A stretch of DNA of 64,000 nt from Urechidicola croceus (GTDB lineage Bacteria; Bacteroidota; Bacteroidia; Flavobacteriales; Flavobacteriaceae), in assembly GCF_001761325.1 (NCBI RefSeq), contig NZ_CP017478.1, positions 1,122,001-1,186,000 of the forward strand. Reading direction: 5' to 3'. The position numbers and the translations under genes are program-made. Positions 24,353-34,713 of the stretch are shown one piece after another (positions within the stretch are counted from its first letter, which is position 1; each line of letters opens with the position of its first letter). Under the pieces are notes generated by a model. The model did no database searches. It was not told the DNA's origin and saw nothing but the letters and a program-made list of their open reading frames with translations.

Positions 24353-24970
24353 TTATTTTTTCAAAAAACGAAACTGTTTTTTAGTATCTGTTATTAGGAT
24401 ATATAAACCTGAAGGTAAATCTGAAACAATCAACGATTGTACACCTTTTAAATCAACTAATTCCTTAACAGTTCTTCCTGTTACATCAGTAATTATTAGT
24501 GAATCAACATCTAATAAATTATTATTAATAATTAACTTATCAGAAACTGGGTTTGGATACATTGTAATTATATCTGCATTTAAATCTTCTAAACCAGCTG
24601 TAGAAGCCTGAATAATTATTTCAGTTGCTGGGTAGTCACCTGCAATCCACGACCAACTGCTATCATTTAATTCTGCTTTAATCTTATAATTTTGTGCTCC
24701 TGATAAATCATCAGTTAAAGTTGCTGAACTAGGGATTGTTAATACAACCGAACCTGTTAAATCAGTACCCATTGTTACTGGATTTATATTAGCATCGGCT
24801 GTAGTTTCTAGCCAAGTCCAGTCGTCTTGCAATTCTAAAGCAACATACACTATATCATCTACATTTAGTGATGTATATTGAAAATTAACTGTTACCGTTC
24901 CTCCAGTAGAAGGATCAAGTTCTATTGGGTTTGTATCAATAGAAGTAATTGTGACAGATTGAGATTTCAT
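24353..24970 (-). CDS. T9SS type A sorting-domain protein (signal peptide out of frame)
   Basis: From the ATG at 24970 this is 205 residues: a beta-rich Ig-like region (about 1-125) and a C-terminal type IX secretion sorting domain (about 133-205: TMYPNPVSDKLIINN, then ITDVTGRTV, ending FRFLKK). T9SS cargo needs a Sec signal peptide, and none is present from this start. Upstream, at 25020, an ATG opens MNKQLLFFLLVFA and stops. One extra base in the A10 run (24995-25004) would fuse it in frame to this ORF as a normal signal peptide. The gene is thus frameshifted, phase-variable or affected by a read error. It is the last gene of the galactan cluster, after the GH2 gene. Confidence 0.75.
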   Translation of the reverse strand: MKSQSVTITSIDTNPIELDPSTGGTVTVNFQYTSLNVDDIVYVALELQDDWTWLETTADANINPVTMGTDLTGSVVLTIPSSATLTDDLSGAQNYKIKAELNDSSWSWIAGDYPATEIIIQASTAGLEDLNADIITMYPNPVSDKLIINNNLLDVDSLIITDVTGRTVKELVDLKGVQSLIVSDLPSGLYILITDTKKQFRFLKK

Positions 24971-24978
24971 AGTTATTG

Positions 24979-25020
24979 CTAAGCAAAAACTAATAAAAAA
25001 AAAAGTAATTGTTTGTTCAT
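24979..25020 (-). pseudogene. Out-of-frame signal peptide leader of the T9SS protein
   Basis: ATG at 25020 starts 13 codons of signal-peptide character ending TAG at 24979. It lies 26 nt after the GH2 gene's stop, as expected for a co-transcribed gene start. The homopolymer of ten A (24995-25004, T on the coding strand) is the probable slippage point. Confidence 0.6.
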
Positions 25021-25046
25021 AATAGTAGGTTTTAATGTTAATTGAT

Positions 25047-27488
25047 TTAATTTTTTATGCTTTTGATAGTTGTTTGTGCACTTTTTAACCCCTTTCCTTT
25101 CACTTTTAACTGAATCTCACCTGTTTCTTTACCAGATTTTACCAAGACAACTAATTTTCCACTAAATAGTTTCATAGTTGGTAAATGAAATTGTTCTAAT
25201 GAAGTCGCATCTCCATTACAAGCTGCTTCAAAAGTTCCTACTCCCTTTACCTCAAACTTTAATTGCTGTGTTGCTGTAGGACATGTATTTCCCTTTCTAT
25301 CGACAACTGAAACTGTCACAAATGACAAGTCTTTTCCATCAGCAGACAACTCACTTCTATCTGGTGTTAAAACTATTTTATGTGGCTTTCCTGCAGTTTT
25401 TATTTCCTTTTCTGATGCTTTAATTCCATTTTTATCATAAGCAACAACTTTTAAAGTTCCTGGTTCATATTTTACATCCATCCACATTAAGCGATATCTG
25501 TTTTGTGGAGTTGTATTATGTTTTCTTTGGATTCCTTGACTTTTTCCATTTACAAAAAGTTCAGCACTATCATAATTTGTATAAACAAATACTGGCGTAG
25601 TTTCTCCTTCTCTTCCCTTCCAATTCCAATGAGGAAGAATATGTAAAGTTTCATCTTCAGTATTCCAACGACTTCTGTATAAGTAAAAACGATCTTTTGG
25701 CAAGCCTGCTAAATCATTAATTCCAAAATAAGAACTTCGTGAAGGCCACATTTCATCATATGGAGTTGGTTCACCCAAATAATCGAAGCCAGTCCAAACA
25801 AACTCACCAATTACCCAAGGTTTATCATCTTGTAAAACGAAATCATCATCAGGTACATTAGACCAACTACAATATTCTAAATCATAGGAAGAAGATTGAA
25901 AATCATCATATTGCTTCATCGCACCTTTTTCAACTGGGAACTTGTAAACACCCCTAGAACTAACTGTTGAGGCAGTTTCTGACCCTAAAATAAATCCTTG
26001 TGGAAATCGTTCATAGGCTTCTTCATATAAATGCAAACGATAATTAAGTCCAGGCACGTCCATTAATGCTCCAAAACCTGATTGCATAGTTGCTTGTACT
26101 TGATCCATACCAACAGTCACAGGGCGTGTAGGATCTTCTCTATGAAAAATTTCTTGTAACCATTTTGCTCTTTTTACTCCTTCAGTTCCCCACTGATCAG
26201 GCACTTCATTTCCTGAACTCCACATCACAATACATGGATGATTTCGAGTAGCATGAATCAAATTAACAACATCTTTTTCTGCATCGGTTTCAAAAAAACG
26301 ATTGTACCCGTTTTCAACTTTTGGTACTGCCCATTCGTCAAAACTTTCAGCCAAAAACATAAAACCCATTTCGTCGCAAAGTTCTAATTGTTCAATAGAT
26401 GGCATGTTGTGAGAACTTCGAATTGCATCTGCTCCCATATCCTTTAAAATACGTAATTGTCTTCGTAAAGCAGATTTATTTATTGCTGTACCAATAGGTC
26501 CTAAATCATGATGTAAACATACTCCTTTAAACTTACGCACTTCACCATTTAAACTAAAACCAAGATTCGGCTCAAACTTAATTTCTCGAATTCCAAAACG
26601 CGTAGTTTTTTCATCTTTTAATTCATCATTTGAATATAATTTAGTTACTGCTGTATATAAGTATGGATTTTCTGGACTCCACAAATTTGGATTTGAAACC
26701 GCAATGTTTTGGTCAAACTCATTTCCAAATTTAATATCAGAATTTGCAGACGCAACTTGATTATTATCATTATCAAAAATTTGAGTTTCAATACGTATAT
26801 TTTCTCCAGTTACTTTTGTTTTTATATTTACTTTGGCTAAAGATGATGAAATTTGAGGGGTCGTTATAAAAGTTCCCCAATGATCTATACTTTCTCTGTT
26901 TTTAACAATAATTTGTACTTTTCGATACAATCCTGCACCTGGATACCATCGTGAAGATTTTTCTTTATTTGTTAACTGTATTGCTAATGTATTCGTTTTA
27001 TCTTCAGAAAGATATTCAGTTATATCAAAATAGAAGTAGTTATATCCAAAATTCCATTCGCCTACCTTTTTACCATTTAAAAATACTTTGGGCTCACTCA
27101 TAGCACCATCAAAAGTTAAGATAACTTTTTTTCCATTTTCATATTCTGGTATAGTGAACTCTTTTCGATACCATGCCTGACCTACATGCGGCAATGCACC
27201 AGTTCTTCCTGTTTTTTCAGTAGCAACTTTTTCACCATTTTGCTCAATTGCAATGACCTGTTTATCAACTTCTTTATCAAAAGGACCGTAAATAGCCCAA
27301 TCATGAGGTACTGAAACTGTTTCCCATGAATTATCATCAAAATCAATTTCTGATGCATTTAGAGGATTGCCTTTTGTAAATTTCCAATCAGAATCTAATG
27401 TTATTACATTTCTGGTTTGTGCTTTTATTGATAAAAATGATGATAAAACACCAATAAAAACAATAAATATTATCCTATTTAAATTCAT
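25047..27488 (-). CDS. Glycoside hydrolase family 2 beta-galactosidase-like enzyme
   Basis: I choose the ATG at 27488 because it gives a clean signal peptide (NLNRIIFIVFIGVLSSFLSIKAQ) and avoids overlap; an upstream ATG at 27518 would overlap the GH53 gene by 14 bp. The 813-residue protein has the GH2 sandwich, immunoglobulin and TIM-barrel domains. Visible motifs are AIRSSHNMPS, the acid/base SSGNEVPD and the nucleophile region VIGEFVWTGFDYLGEP. It probably removes galactose from galacto-oligosaccharides made by the GH53 enzyme. A related GH2 activity is possible. Confidence 0.88.
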   Translation of the reverse strand: MNLNRIIFIVFIGVLSSFLSIKAQTRNVITLDSDWKFTKGNPLNASEIDFDDNSWETVSVPHDWAIYGPFDKEVDKQVIAIEQNGEKVATEKTGRTGALPHVGQAWYRKEFTIPEYENGKKVILTFDGAMSEPKVFLNGKKVGEWNFGYNYFYFDITEYLSEDKTNTLAIQLTNKEKSSRWYPGAGLYRKVQIIVKNRESIDHWGTFITTPQISSSLAKVNIKTKVTGENIRIETQIFDNDNNQVASANSDIKFGNEFDQNIAVSNPNLWSPENPYLYTAVTKLYSNDELKDEKTTRFGIREIKFEPNLGFSLNGEVRKFKGVCLHHDLGPIGTAINKSALRRQLRILKDMGADAIRSSHNMPSIEQLELCDEMGFMFLAESFDEWAVPKVENGYNRFFETDAEKDVVNLIHATRNHPCIVMWSSGNEVPDQWGTEGVKRAKWLQEIFHREDPTRPVTVGMDQVQATMQSGFGALMDVPGLNYRLHLYEEAYERFPQGFILGSETASTVSSRGVYKFPVEKGAMKQYDDFQSSSYDLEYCSWSNVPDDDFVLQDDKPWVIGEFVWTGFDYLGEPTPYDEMWPSRSSYFGINDLAGLPKDRFYLYRSRWNTEDETLHILPHWNWKGREGETTPVFVYTNYDSAELFVNGKSQGIQRKHNTTPQNRYRLMWMDVKYEPGTLKVVAYDKNGIKASEKEIKTAGKPHKIVLTPDRSELSADGKDLSFVTVSVVDRKGNTCPTATQQLKFEVKGVGTFEAACNGDATSLEQFHLPTMKLFSGKLVVLVKSGKETGEIQLKVKGKGLKSAQTTIKSIKN

Positions 27489-27504
27489 ATATCTTTGGGT
27501 ATTC

Positions 27505-28659
27505 TTATAGCGAACCATTATAAAAATTAAGTCCTAATGTTGCATTATTATCATTGTCAAATAAAGTAGCATTATCCCAATGAGATCCTTGAGCCCAAAG
27601 TGTACTACAATCTGTTGAAACCCATGCTGGCTCCCAGTAAATAAGTCCTTCACCACCTGCTTCTTCAATTTTATCTTGAAGTGTGTTTAGATAATCTAAT
27701 TGACCTTGTTGTGATGCTGGATATCCTGAAATAAGTGCATCTTCACCTAATACATTATTTGCAGCATCAACATTGTTTAATGTAAATGGATAAGCAGTTT
27801 CTACTACCATCAATCTTTTACTGTAAGTTTGGATTAATGTTGTTAATGGATTTACAACATTATTTAATGTATATTCTGACCAAAGTGGATAATATGAAAG
27901 TCCTATCCAATCATAATCTGTAATTCCATTTTGAGTAGCTTCTTCAAACCACCATAATCCATTTTCTGGTTGTGCAATGTGAAGCATGACTTCAACATCA
28001 GAAGAAAAATCTCTTACAGCACTAATCCCTTTATTAATTAATAATGAGTTTCGTGTCCAATCAATTGGCCAAACTAATTCTTCTTCTTGAAGTATCATTG
28101 GATTTGTTTCATTTCCGACTTGCACAATATCAGGAGTTAGACCTTCACTCGCCAAATCGGTTAAAGTATCAAAGGTATAATTATATAATAAGTCTCCTAA
28201 AACTGCTGTATTATCAATTTGATCTTCCCAAGCAACTGGTATTAATTGTGTCGCTGCATCAGCCCAAGTATCTGAATAATGGAACGCTAACAAAACACTC
28301 ATTCCATGCTCTTTTGCTCTTGCAATTGTTTTCTTTACATCATCAATATTAGAATAGTTAGTCCAATCAGGATTATGCCATAATCGAACTCTCACTAAGT
28401 TTGCACCAGCATCACTAAATATCTTATAAGGATCTTCTTCAACACCTTGTAAATTTTTATAACTAGCACCACAATCTTCCATTTCGTTTACATAGGATAG
28501 ATCAGCACCATAATAAAAATCTATTTCTTCGTTCTCATTGTTATTTTCTTCTTCTGTTTCTTCTTCACCATAATAATAATCAGGTATTTCAACACCATCG
28601 GCACAAGAAACTATACTAATTAGAATACTTAGTAGAAATATATTTTTAAATATTTTCAT
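27505..28659 (-). CDS. GH53 endo-beta-1,4-galactanase lipoprotein
   Basis: This 384-residue protein has a lipoprotein signal ending IVSC (Cys19) and an acidic linker rich in Glu and Asn, typical of surface-exported lipoproteins. The catalytic domain shows YYGADLSYVNEMEDCGA, NLVRVRLWHNP, AFHYSDTWADA, the acid/base QVGNETNPM and the nucleophile VVETAYP. GH53 enzymes cut beta-1,4-galactan side chains of pectin (type I arabinogalactan). It lies between the SusE/F-like gene and the GH2 gene, after the stem-loop at 28703-28731. Confidence 0.93.
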   Translation of the reverse strand: MKIFKNIFLLSILISIVSCADGVEIPDYYYGEEETEEENNNENEEIDFYYGADLSYVNEMEDCGASYKNLQGVEEDPYKIFSDAGANLVRVRLWHNPDWTNYSNIDDVKKTIARAKEHGMSVLLAFHYSDTWADAATQLIPVAWEDQIDNTAVLGDLLYNYTFDTLTDLASEGLTPDIVQVGNETNPMILQEEELVWPIDWTRNSLLINKGISAVRDFSSDVEVMLHIAQPENGLWWFEEATQNGITDYDWIGLSYYPLWSEYTLNNVVNPLTTLIQTYSKRLMVVETAYPFTLNNVDAANNVLGEDALISGYPASQQGQLDYLNTLQDKIEEAGGEGLIYWEPAWVSTDCSTLWAQGSHWDNATLFDNDNNATLGLNFYNGSL

Positions 28660-28702
28660 TTTTTACTTTTTGTTGTTTATTATTTCAAATTTTAAGATAA
28701 TC

Positions 28703-28731
28703 GAGGTAATAATAACATGACTTATTACCTC
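28703..28731 (-). terminator. Intercistronic stem-loop between SusE/F-like and GH53 genes
   Basis: GAGGTAATAA (28703-28712) pairs with TTATTACCTC (28722-28731), loop of 9 nt. It lacks a long T run, so partial termination or 3'-end stabilisation of the susCDE message is more likely than full stop. Confidence 0.55.
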
Positions 28732-28742
28732 AATTAATATAA

Positions 28743-29891
28743 CTAATCTAATGTTATTGTTTTATCTACGGCATTAATAGTAAGTATATAAGTACCTGGA
28801 GCACCAATGAAACTAAAATTTGAATCACCACCTCCATCACTTTCAAAATTAGAATCAATTGTAAATCCTTCATCATCATAATATGCAAAGTTATTATTAG
28901 TATCCCAAGTTCCAAAAGTTTGGAAAAATCTAAAAATATCATTTGACAGTGTAATTGATGCAGACCAAACATCTGGTGTTGATTCAATAAACTCAACTGT
29001 ATCATCGTTAAAATCCCATCCTCCTGGAACTGCTCCACCAACAGCCCAAAGTGAACTTGATGGTGTCACAATAATTGTTTTATCTACATTGTTAATTGTA
29101 ACTGTATAAATACCTGACTCTCCAACAAAAACAAAATTATCATCACCGTCATTTACTGCTTCTAAATTTGTGTCAATTGCAAAACCTTCATCTATATAAT
29201 AATTGTATCCTAATCCTGAAGCCCAATTTCCAGATTCTTCAAAAAATCTAAAGTTTGTTCCGTTGGTAAATCTAAATTTTCTTTCTAAAATATCATTTTG
29301 ACAAAACACTTCTCCATCAGCAGAAAAATTCCAGCCAATATCAGTTAATGCTTCACCAACTGCAAAAATTGAAGGACATTCATCACTTACAGCAACAGTT
29401 TCTATCCAAGTTATATTGATAGGTTGAATTGTTGACATTGTTTCTAAATCTCCAGTTGTTCCTACATACGCTCGAACTCTAAAATATACTTGACCAACAT
29501 TGTTTGGCAATCCATTAGCATCTGTTGTTGCTGGATCATCATCTAAACCTAAATCTTCAGCAAACTCTAATAATTGACCAACTGTAACCGATAAATTATT
29601 TTCACTAGTAGTACCTACAACATCAAAAGTTGTAAGTTCAGGGTAAATCGATGCTTGTAATTCATATGTTATATTCGTTTCAACATCAAAATTTGCTGAA
29701 TCCCAAAGAAAGCGATCTGCAATATTATCTTCTGTTGCTTCAGACAACAAATAATTTGCTGCAAATGAATTTAAAAATTCAATTCCATCTTGATCTTCTT
29801 GAGCTACAAAAATTGGTGAATTTTCTTTATCACATGAGTTTAAACTTAGTAATGTTATTATTGAAAACAGTATTGTGAATATTTTTTTCAT
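28743..29891 (-). CDS. SusE/SusF-like surface glycan-binding lipoprotein
   Basis: This 382-residue protein has a lipoprotein signal ending LNSC (Cys19), an N-terminal SusE-type Ig domain (about 30-165) and two tandem carbohydrate-binding-type repeats (about 172-280 and 283-382). Each repeat has (F/W)AVG, a GWNF or GWDF motif, FRFF and the IYTVTINNVDKTI or ILTINAVDKTI ending. It follows susD by 32 nt. It most likely holds galactan at the cell surface for the GH53 enzyme and SusCD. Confidence 0.85.
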   Translation of the reverse strand: MKKIFTILFSIITLLSLNSCDKENSPIFVAQEDQDGIEFLNSFAANYLLSEATEDNIADRFLWDSANFDVETNITYELQASIYPELTTFDVVGTTSENNLSVTVGQLLEFAEDLGLDDDPATTDANGLPNNVGQVYFRVRAYVGTTGDLETMSTIQPINITWIETVAVSDECPSIFAVGEALTDIGWNFSADGEVFCQNDILERKFRFTNGTNFRFFEESGNWASGLGYNYYIDEGFAIDTNLEAVNDGDDNFVFVGESGIYTVTINNVDKTIIVTPSSSLWAVGGAVPGGWDFNDDTVEFIESTPDVWSASITLSNDIFRFFQTFGTWDTNNNFAYYDDEGFTIDSNFESDGGGDSNFSFIGAPGTYILTINAVDKTITLD

Positions 29892-29923
29892 TTTAAAATA
29901 ATTTTAATTTTTTCTATATAATT

Positions 29924-31525
29924 TTAGTAACCAGTATTTTGTGTAAGATTCGGATTAGCAGCCAAACTTGCGCTTGGAATTGGAAATACTTTTCTTATTT
30001 CACTAATTGCAATTCCAGTTGCTGCATTTCCTTTCCAAGACCAGTTATAAGTTCCTCCAGTATATTTACCATAACGAATTAAATCTTGACGTCTATGCCC
30101 TTCCCAATGTAACTCTACCAAACGCTCATTTAGAATAAAGTCTAATGATACATCTCCTGCAGAAACGGTATTAGGGTTATTTGCTCGAATTCTTAATTGA
30201 TTGATATAACCAACTGCAGTATCAATTGTACCTCCACCACCTCTTAAATGTGCTTCGGCATACATTAAATATGCATCTGCTAATCTAAATAATGGGAAGT
30301 CAGTATCTACTATTTCAGTTGCCGAACCATTTTGCCCTGTTGAAGTTTTGTTTGACCATTTTGCGATAATGTATCCAGTTCCATTATTACCAATATTGGT
30401 AATATCAATAGGTCTATCTTCTGTAATCAATGTATTTCTATCATCAATTGTGTACACATCTTCAAGCATCGTTTCAGAAAACTGTCTTGTTACCCTTAGG
30501 GCTCCTCCCCAACCTCCAGCACTTACTCCAAAATCTTCCCCGTTTTGTTCCAACGAACCTACTTGTCCATTGATCATTACAGTAGTTGGTCCATAGTTTT
30601 GAGTTACTACACCATCAGAAATAATTGGGAAAATAATTTCACTACTTGCTGAATTTGAGTCATTATCTGCATTAAAATTATTGGCATAATCTGAGGCTAA
30701 AGAAAATCCTGCTCCAGTAATTTTATTGCAATATTCAATACAGTCAGCATATTTATTTTCACTTATATAAACTTCAGCATTTAAATAAATTTTTGCTAAA
30801 AGCATCCATGCAGCAGCTTTATCGGCTCTTGCATATTCATTTTGTAAAGGATCTTTTAAATCTGGAATGATTTCTAAAAGTTCTGATTCAATGAACGCAA
30901 ATAATTCTGGTCTTTCATATTGTGGAGATTGATAGGCTCCAACAGGATCATTTTCAGTTACAAATCCTGCTTTCCCAAACAAATCCATTAAATGATAATA
31001 TGCCAAAACTCTTAAAAAACGAACTTCTGCTCTATAAACTGCAATATCAGTTCTTAAATCTCCAGAAACGCCTCGACTATCAAGAACTTCATCGGATGTT
31101 TGTCTTAAAAATTCGTTTACAAATGCCACTTGTGTCATACATCTTCCGAAAAAGCCTCTTAAAATAACATTGTCCGAAGTCCAAGTATTTCTATTCATAT
31201 CTCTTAAGCCTGGATCATTTTCCCAAGACCAAACAACTTCATCAGTCGTTAATTCTTGCATATTCCAAAGTCCTCTTCCATATTGACTAGTTCCAGCATC
31301 TAAGCCCGAAATATTTGAATTATCAGGGCCTTCGGCACCTGTTAAAGTTAAGTTTCCGTAAACTCCTGCCAATCCTTGCAAATAAGATTCGGGTGTAGAA
31401 TAGAATTCATCAGCCAAAAAGATATTTGGATCTTCTGGTGTAATATCTAAATCATTGGTACATCCAATAAGTAATAATATGCTACTTATGATGTAAATTG
31501 TTTTTTGTTTTATCATTGTTTTCAT
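29924..31525 (-). CDS. SusD-family glycan-binding lipoprotein (galactan PUL)
   Basis: This 533-residue protein has a lipoprotein signal ending LIGC (Cys22), TPR-like helices, and the RagB/SusD C-terminal pattern: ADAYLMYAEAHLRGG near residue 425, then VELHWEGHRRQDLIRYGKY near 480. It forms the lid of the SusC transporter encoded 10 nt upstream. Confidence 0.95.
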   Translation of the reverse strand: MKTMIKQKTIYIISSILLLIGCTNDLDITPEDPNIFLADEFYSTPESYLQGLAGVYGNLTLTGAEGPDNSNISGLDAGTSQYGRGLWNMQELTTDEVVWSWENDPGLRDMNRNTWTSDNVILRGFFGRCMTQVAFVNEFLRQTSDEVLDSRGVSGDLRTDIAVYRAEVRFLRVLAYYHLMDLFGKAGFVTENDPVGAYQSPQYERPELFAFIESELLEIIPDLKDPLQNEYARADKAAAWMLLAKIYLNAEVYISENKYADCIEYCNKITGAGFSLASDYANNFNADNDSNSASSEIIFPIISDGVVTQNYGPTTVMINGQVGSLEQNGEDFGVSAGGWGGALRVTRQFSETMLEDVYTIDDRNTLITEDRPIDITNIGNNGTGYIIAKWSNKTSTGQNGSATEIVDTDFPLFRLADAYLMYAEAHLRGGGGTIDTAVGYINQLRIRANNPNTVSAGDVSLDFILNERLVELHWEGHRRQDLIRYGKYTGGTYNWSWKGNAATGIAISEIRKVFPIPSASLAANPNLTQNTGY

Positions 31526-31534
31526 ATTATTTTA

Positions 31535-34513
31535 TTAAAATTTTACGTTTGCTCCAATCAATACTGTTCTTGGTCTTGGATAAATTGTATTATCTATACC
31601 ATTGTCAAAAACTGCTGGATCTAATCCTGAATAATTGGTAATTGTAAATACATTTTGAACACTTCCTGACAATCGAATCGATGAACGTTCATTAATTACA
31701 TTATCAAAGGTATATCCTAATGTGACATTATCCATTTTTAAGAATGATGCATTTTCTATATAATAATCTGACAGAATTACATCTTCAGTTGTATTAAAAC
31801 CAGATTGTAATACTGAAACTGGTAGATTTGCAACCACCGAACTATTAGCCAATAAATCATATTGTGCACGTGAAGAATTCACATTATTGTACACATAGTT
31901 ATCTAAATTTGCTCTTAAATTAAATGACAAATCAAAGTTTTTATAAGACATGTTGGACATAAAACCCATTGTAATTAATGGTGCTCCATTGTGATGAATA
32001 TACTTGTCTGCATCAGTAATAATATTATCTCCATTTAAATCTGCATATGCGCCTTCAATTGGATTCCCTTCATTATTATATATCTGCTTATAGACATAAA
32101 AAGAAAATGGTGTATATCCAACTCTATGAATTTGAACTGTATTTCCTGTTCCACCATCTGCATCACCAACCAGTTGATCTTGATCTAATGCTAAACTTTC
32201 TATTTCTGTTCTAATAAAAGTTGTATTGAAATTTGCATCCCAATTAAACCCATCTTCATTTCTTACTATATCACCACCGATAGTAAATTCTATACCTTTG
32301 GACGTAAAATTTCCAATATTTTGAAACCCAGAATTACTAAAATTGGAACCATCGGAAATGGCTGCATTTGCTAATAAATCTTTTGATTCTTTATAAAATC
32401 CTTCTATCGAACCAGAAAATCTATCATCAAATAATCCAAAATCAAAACCTGCATTATAGGTAGTTGTTTCTTCCCATTTAAGATTTTCATTTCTAAATTG
32501 TGGTATTCCAATTGAAGTTACTGCACCTCCAAAAACATATTGCGAAGCAGGTAAACCTCTAATATACCTAGACATAAATAAATCTAAATTGTCTTGTCCT
32601 ATATCTTGTTGACCAGTAATACCCCATCCCAATCTTAATTTTAAATTTGAAATAGCTTTAGATTCAGGAAATAAATCTTCACTCACTTTCCACGCAAAAG
32701 CAGCTGCTGGAAAATTACCCCAACGATTTTCTTTACTAAACCTCGAAGTTCCATCTCTACGATAAGACAAAGTCAATAAATACTTATCATTAAATGAAAA
32801 ATTTGTTCGACCAAAAAATCCAACTAAAACTAATTCAGGATCAATATTTAAAATTGGTTCTGTATCAACACCATCATCCAACAATTCGCCAGAAATGAAA
32901 CGTTCATTTCTAAATTTTTGATAAGAATATCCAGCTGTTGCATCTATCCCAAAATTTCCAACCTCTTTTTTATAGGCTAAATAGCCATCAAATAAAGTAT
33001 TCTTTAAAAAGTTATTGTATTCTGAATCCGAACCCACTATCCTTCCATCATTTTGGGTCAAAGGATTTTGATCAGAAATTTTAACAAAACCATCTGCTGT
33101 TTGTTCATCAATACCAACATTCACCACTGCAGACATTTCTGGAAGGAAATGAAAATTATAATCTAATTTCACATTTCCGTAAAAACGTTTTACATCACTT
33201 AAACTCCTATTCTGCAACAACTCTGCAACAGGATTGAATGGTGCTAATGAAACTAAGTCGTTTTCATTAAGTACTCCATCATCATTTAAATTATAATATT
33301 GAAAATATCCATCAAAAGGTGAGTTTTCATCATAAACTGGTTGTGTTGGGTCGAAAGTTAATGCGTTTGCCTCTTGACCTGAGGCAAATCTATTTTTTTC
33401 TAAAGTTGCATTACCATTAATACTCACTTTTAAATGATCATCTAAAAAACTTGGGTTTATGGAAAAAGAACCTGTATTTCTTTCAAATTCTGAGGTTAAT
33501 CTCAACCCATCTTGTAGAGTTCTTCCAATAGAAACTCTTGCAGGAATTTGATTAAATAGTAATCCATTGACCGACAAATTTACGGTTGAAGAAATACTTG
33601 GACGAAAAATTTCTTCTTGCCAATCGGTGTTTGCTGTACCTAACAATGGTAATAAATCAGGGTTTTGCTCTGTAATCACTTGTCTAAACTCATTTGCATT
33701 AAATACATCAACCTTATCAGTTAAAGAATTTACACCCATACTCATATCTAAATTTACAGAAAATGTTCTTGTTCCTTTTTTAGTAGTAATAATTATTACA
33801 CCATTAGAAGCTCTTGAACCATAAATTGCAGTTGCTGAAGCATCTTTTAAAACTGTAAAGGATTCTATTTCATTTGGATTGATTGAACTCAAAATAGATC
33901 TTGAACCGCCTATTGTATTATTATCAATCGGCAATCCATTGATTACAATTAACGGATCATTGGACGCGCCTAATGAAGCTCCACCACGAATTCTAATAGT
34001 TGATCCTGCTCCAGGATCTCCACCAGTATTAATTGACAGACCAGCAACACGACCGCTTAACAGATTTTCAGGAGTTACAATATTTCCTTTATTAAAATCT
34101 TTTGCCGTAACAGCAGTAATTGAACCTGTAGCATCTTTAACAGTTGTTGTACCGTAACCAATAACTACTACTTCTTCTAATTGCTCTGCATCTTCTTCTA
34201 AACTTACATTTAAAGTTACTCCAGCAACTGTTTTCTCAATAGATTTATATCCTATCGAAGTAAATACTAGTACATCACCAGTATTAACATTGATTTGATA
34301 ATTTCCATCAAAATCTGTATTTGTTCCATTAGAAGTTCCTTTCACTACTATATTAACTCCAGGAATTGGAGCATTAGAAGTTAGTTCTCTAACAGTACCT
34401 GTAACTGTGATATTTTGACTAAAAATAAGTGTAGGAATACACAGAAACAATAGTGAATAAATTGTTTTCAAAGAATGGGTAGAAAACCTTTTTTCTTTTA
34501 AGAATTTCATCAT
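31535..34513 (-). CDS. SusC-family TonB-dependent glycan transporter (galactan PUL)
   Basis: This 992-residue outer-membrane protein has a signal peptide (ending IFSQ near residue 33), a carboxypeptidase-like domain (about 35-115), the TonB-box region EEVVVIGYGT, a plug with VLKDASATAIYGSRASNGVI, and a barrel ending VNVKF. It is the first gene of the galactan unit susC-susD-susE/F-GH53-GH2-T9SS. The hybrid regulator at 34714-38766 is immediately upstream on the same strand and is its likely activator. Confidence 0.96.
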   Translation of the reverse strand: MMKFLKEKRFSTHSLKTIYSLLFLCIPTLIFSQNITVTGTVRELTSNAPIPGVNIVVKGTSNGTNTDFDGNYQINVNTGDVLVFTSIGYKSIEKTVAGVTLNVSLEEDAEQLEEVVVIGYGTTTVKDATGSITAVTAKDFNKGNIVTPENLLSGRVAGLSINTGGDPGAGSTIRIRGGASLGASNDPLIVINGLPIDNNTIGGSRSILSSINPNEIESFTVLKDASATAIYGSRASNGVIIITTKKGTRTFSVNLDMSMGVNSLTDKVDVFNANEFRQVITEQNPDLLPLLGTANTDWQEEIFRPSISSTVNLSVNGLLFNQIPARVSIGRTLQDGLRLTSEFERNTGSFSINPSFLDDHLKVSINGNATLEKNRFASGQEANALTFDPTQPVYDENSPFDGYFQYYNLNDDGVLNENDLVSLAPFNPVAELLQNRSLSDVKRFYGNVKLDYNFHFLPEMSAVVNVGIDEQTADGFVKISDQNPLTQNDGRIVGSDSEYNNFLKNTLFDGYLAYKKEVGNFGIDATAGYSYQKFRNERFISGELLDDGVDTEPILNIDPELVLVGFFGRTNFSFNDKYLLTLSYRRDGTSRFSKENRWGNFPAAAFAWKVSEDLFPESKAISNLKLRLGWGITGQQDIGQDNLDLFMSRYIRGLPASQYVFGGAVTSIGIPQFRNENLKWEETTTYNAGFDFGLFDDRFSGSIEGFYKESKDLLANAAISDGSNFSNSGFQNIGNFTSKGIEFTIGGDIVRNEDGFNWDANFNTTFIRTEIESLALDQDQLVGDADGGTGNTVQIHRVGYTPFSFYVYKQIYNNEGNPIEGAYADLNGDNIITDADKYIHHNGAPLITMGFMSNMSYKNFDLSFNLRANLDNYVYNNVNSSRAQYDLLANSSVVANLPVSVLQSGFNTTEDVILSDYYIENASFLKMDNVTLGYTFDNVINERSSIRLSGSVQNVFTITNYSGLDPAVFDNGIDNTIYPRPRTVLIGANVKF

Positions 34514-34713
34514 AAATAGTTAGTATTTGAATTATTGCTCTCAATCATAGTTTGACACTTCAAACAGATTTGAGAACTCAGTTAATTGTTGTTGCAAGTA
34601 ACAGAAATTTAAAAAAAATTATGGGTAATAGATTCGTTAGAATGAGGTGGTAAATTCGTTTTTTTGAAATATTCTCCCCTAAAAATAGAAACAAGCATCT
34701 TTTTTAGAATAGG

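Noticed and set aside
27489-27518. Upstream start of the GH2 gene
   Set aside because: It overlaps the GH53 gene and puts ten charged residues before an otherwise standard signal peptide.
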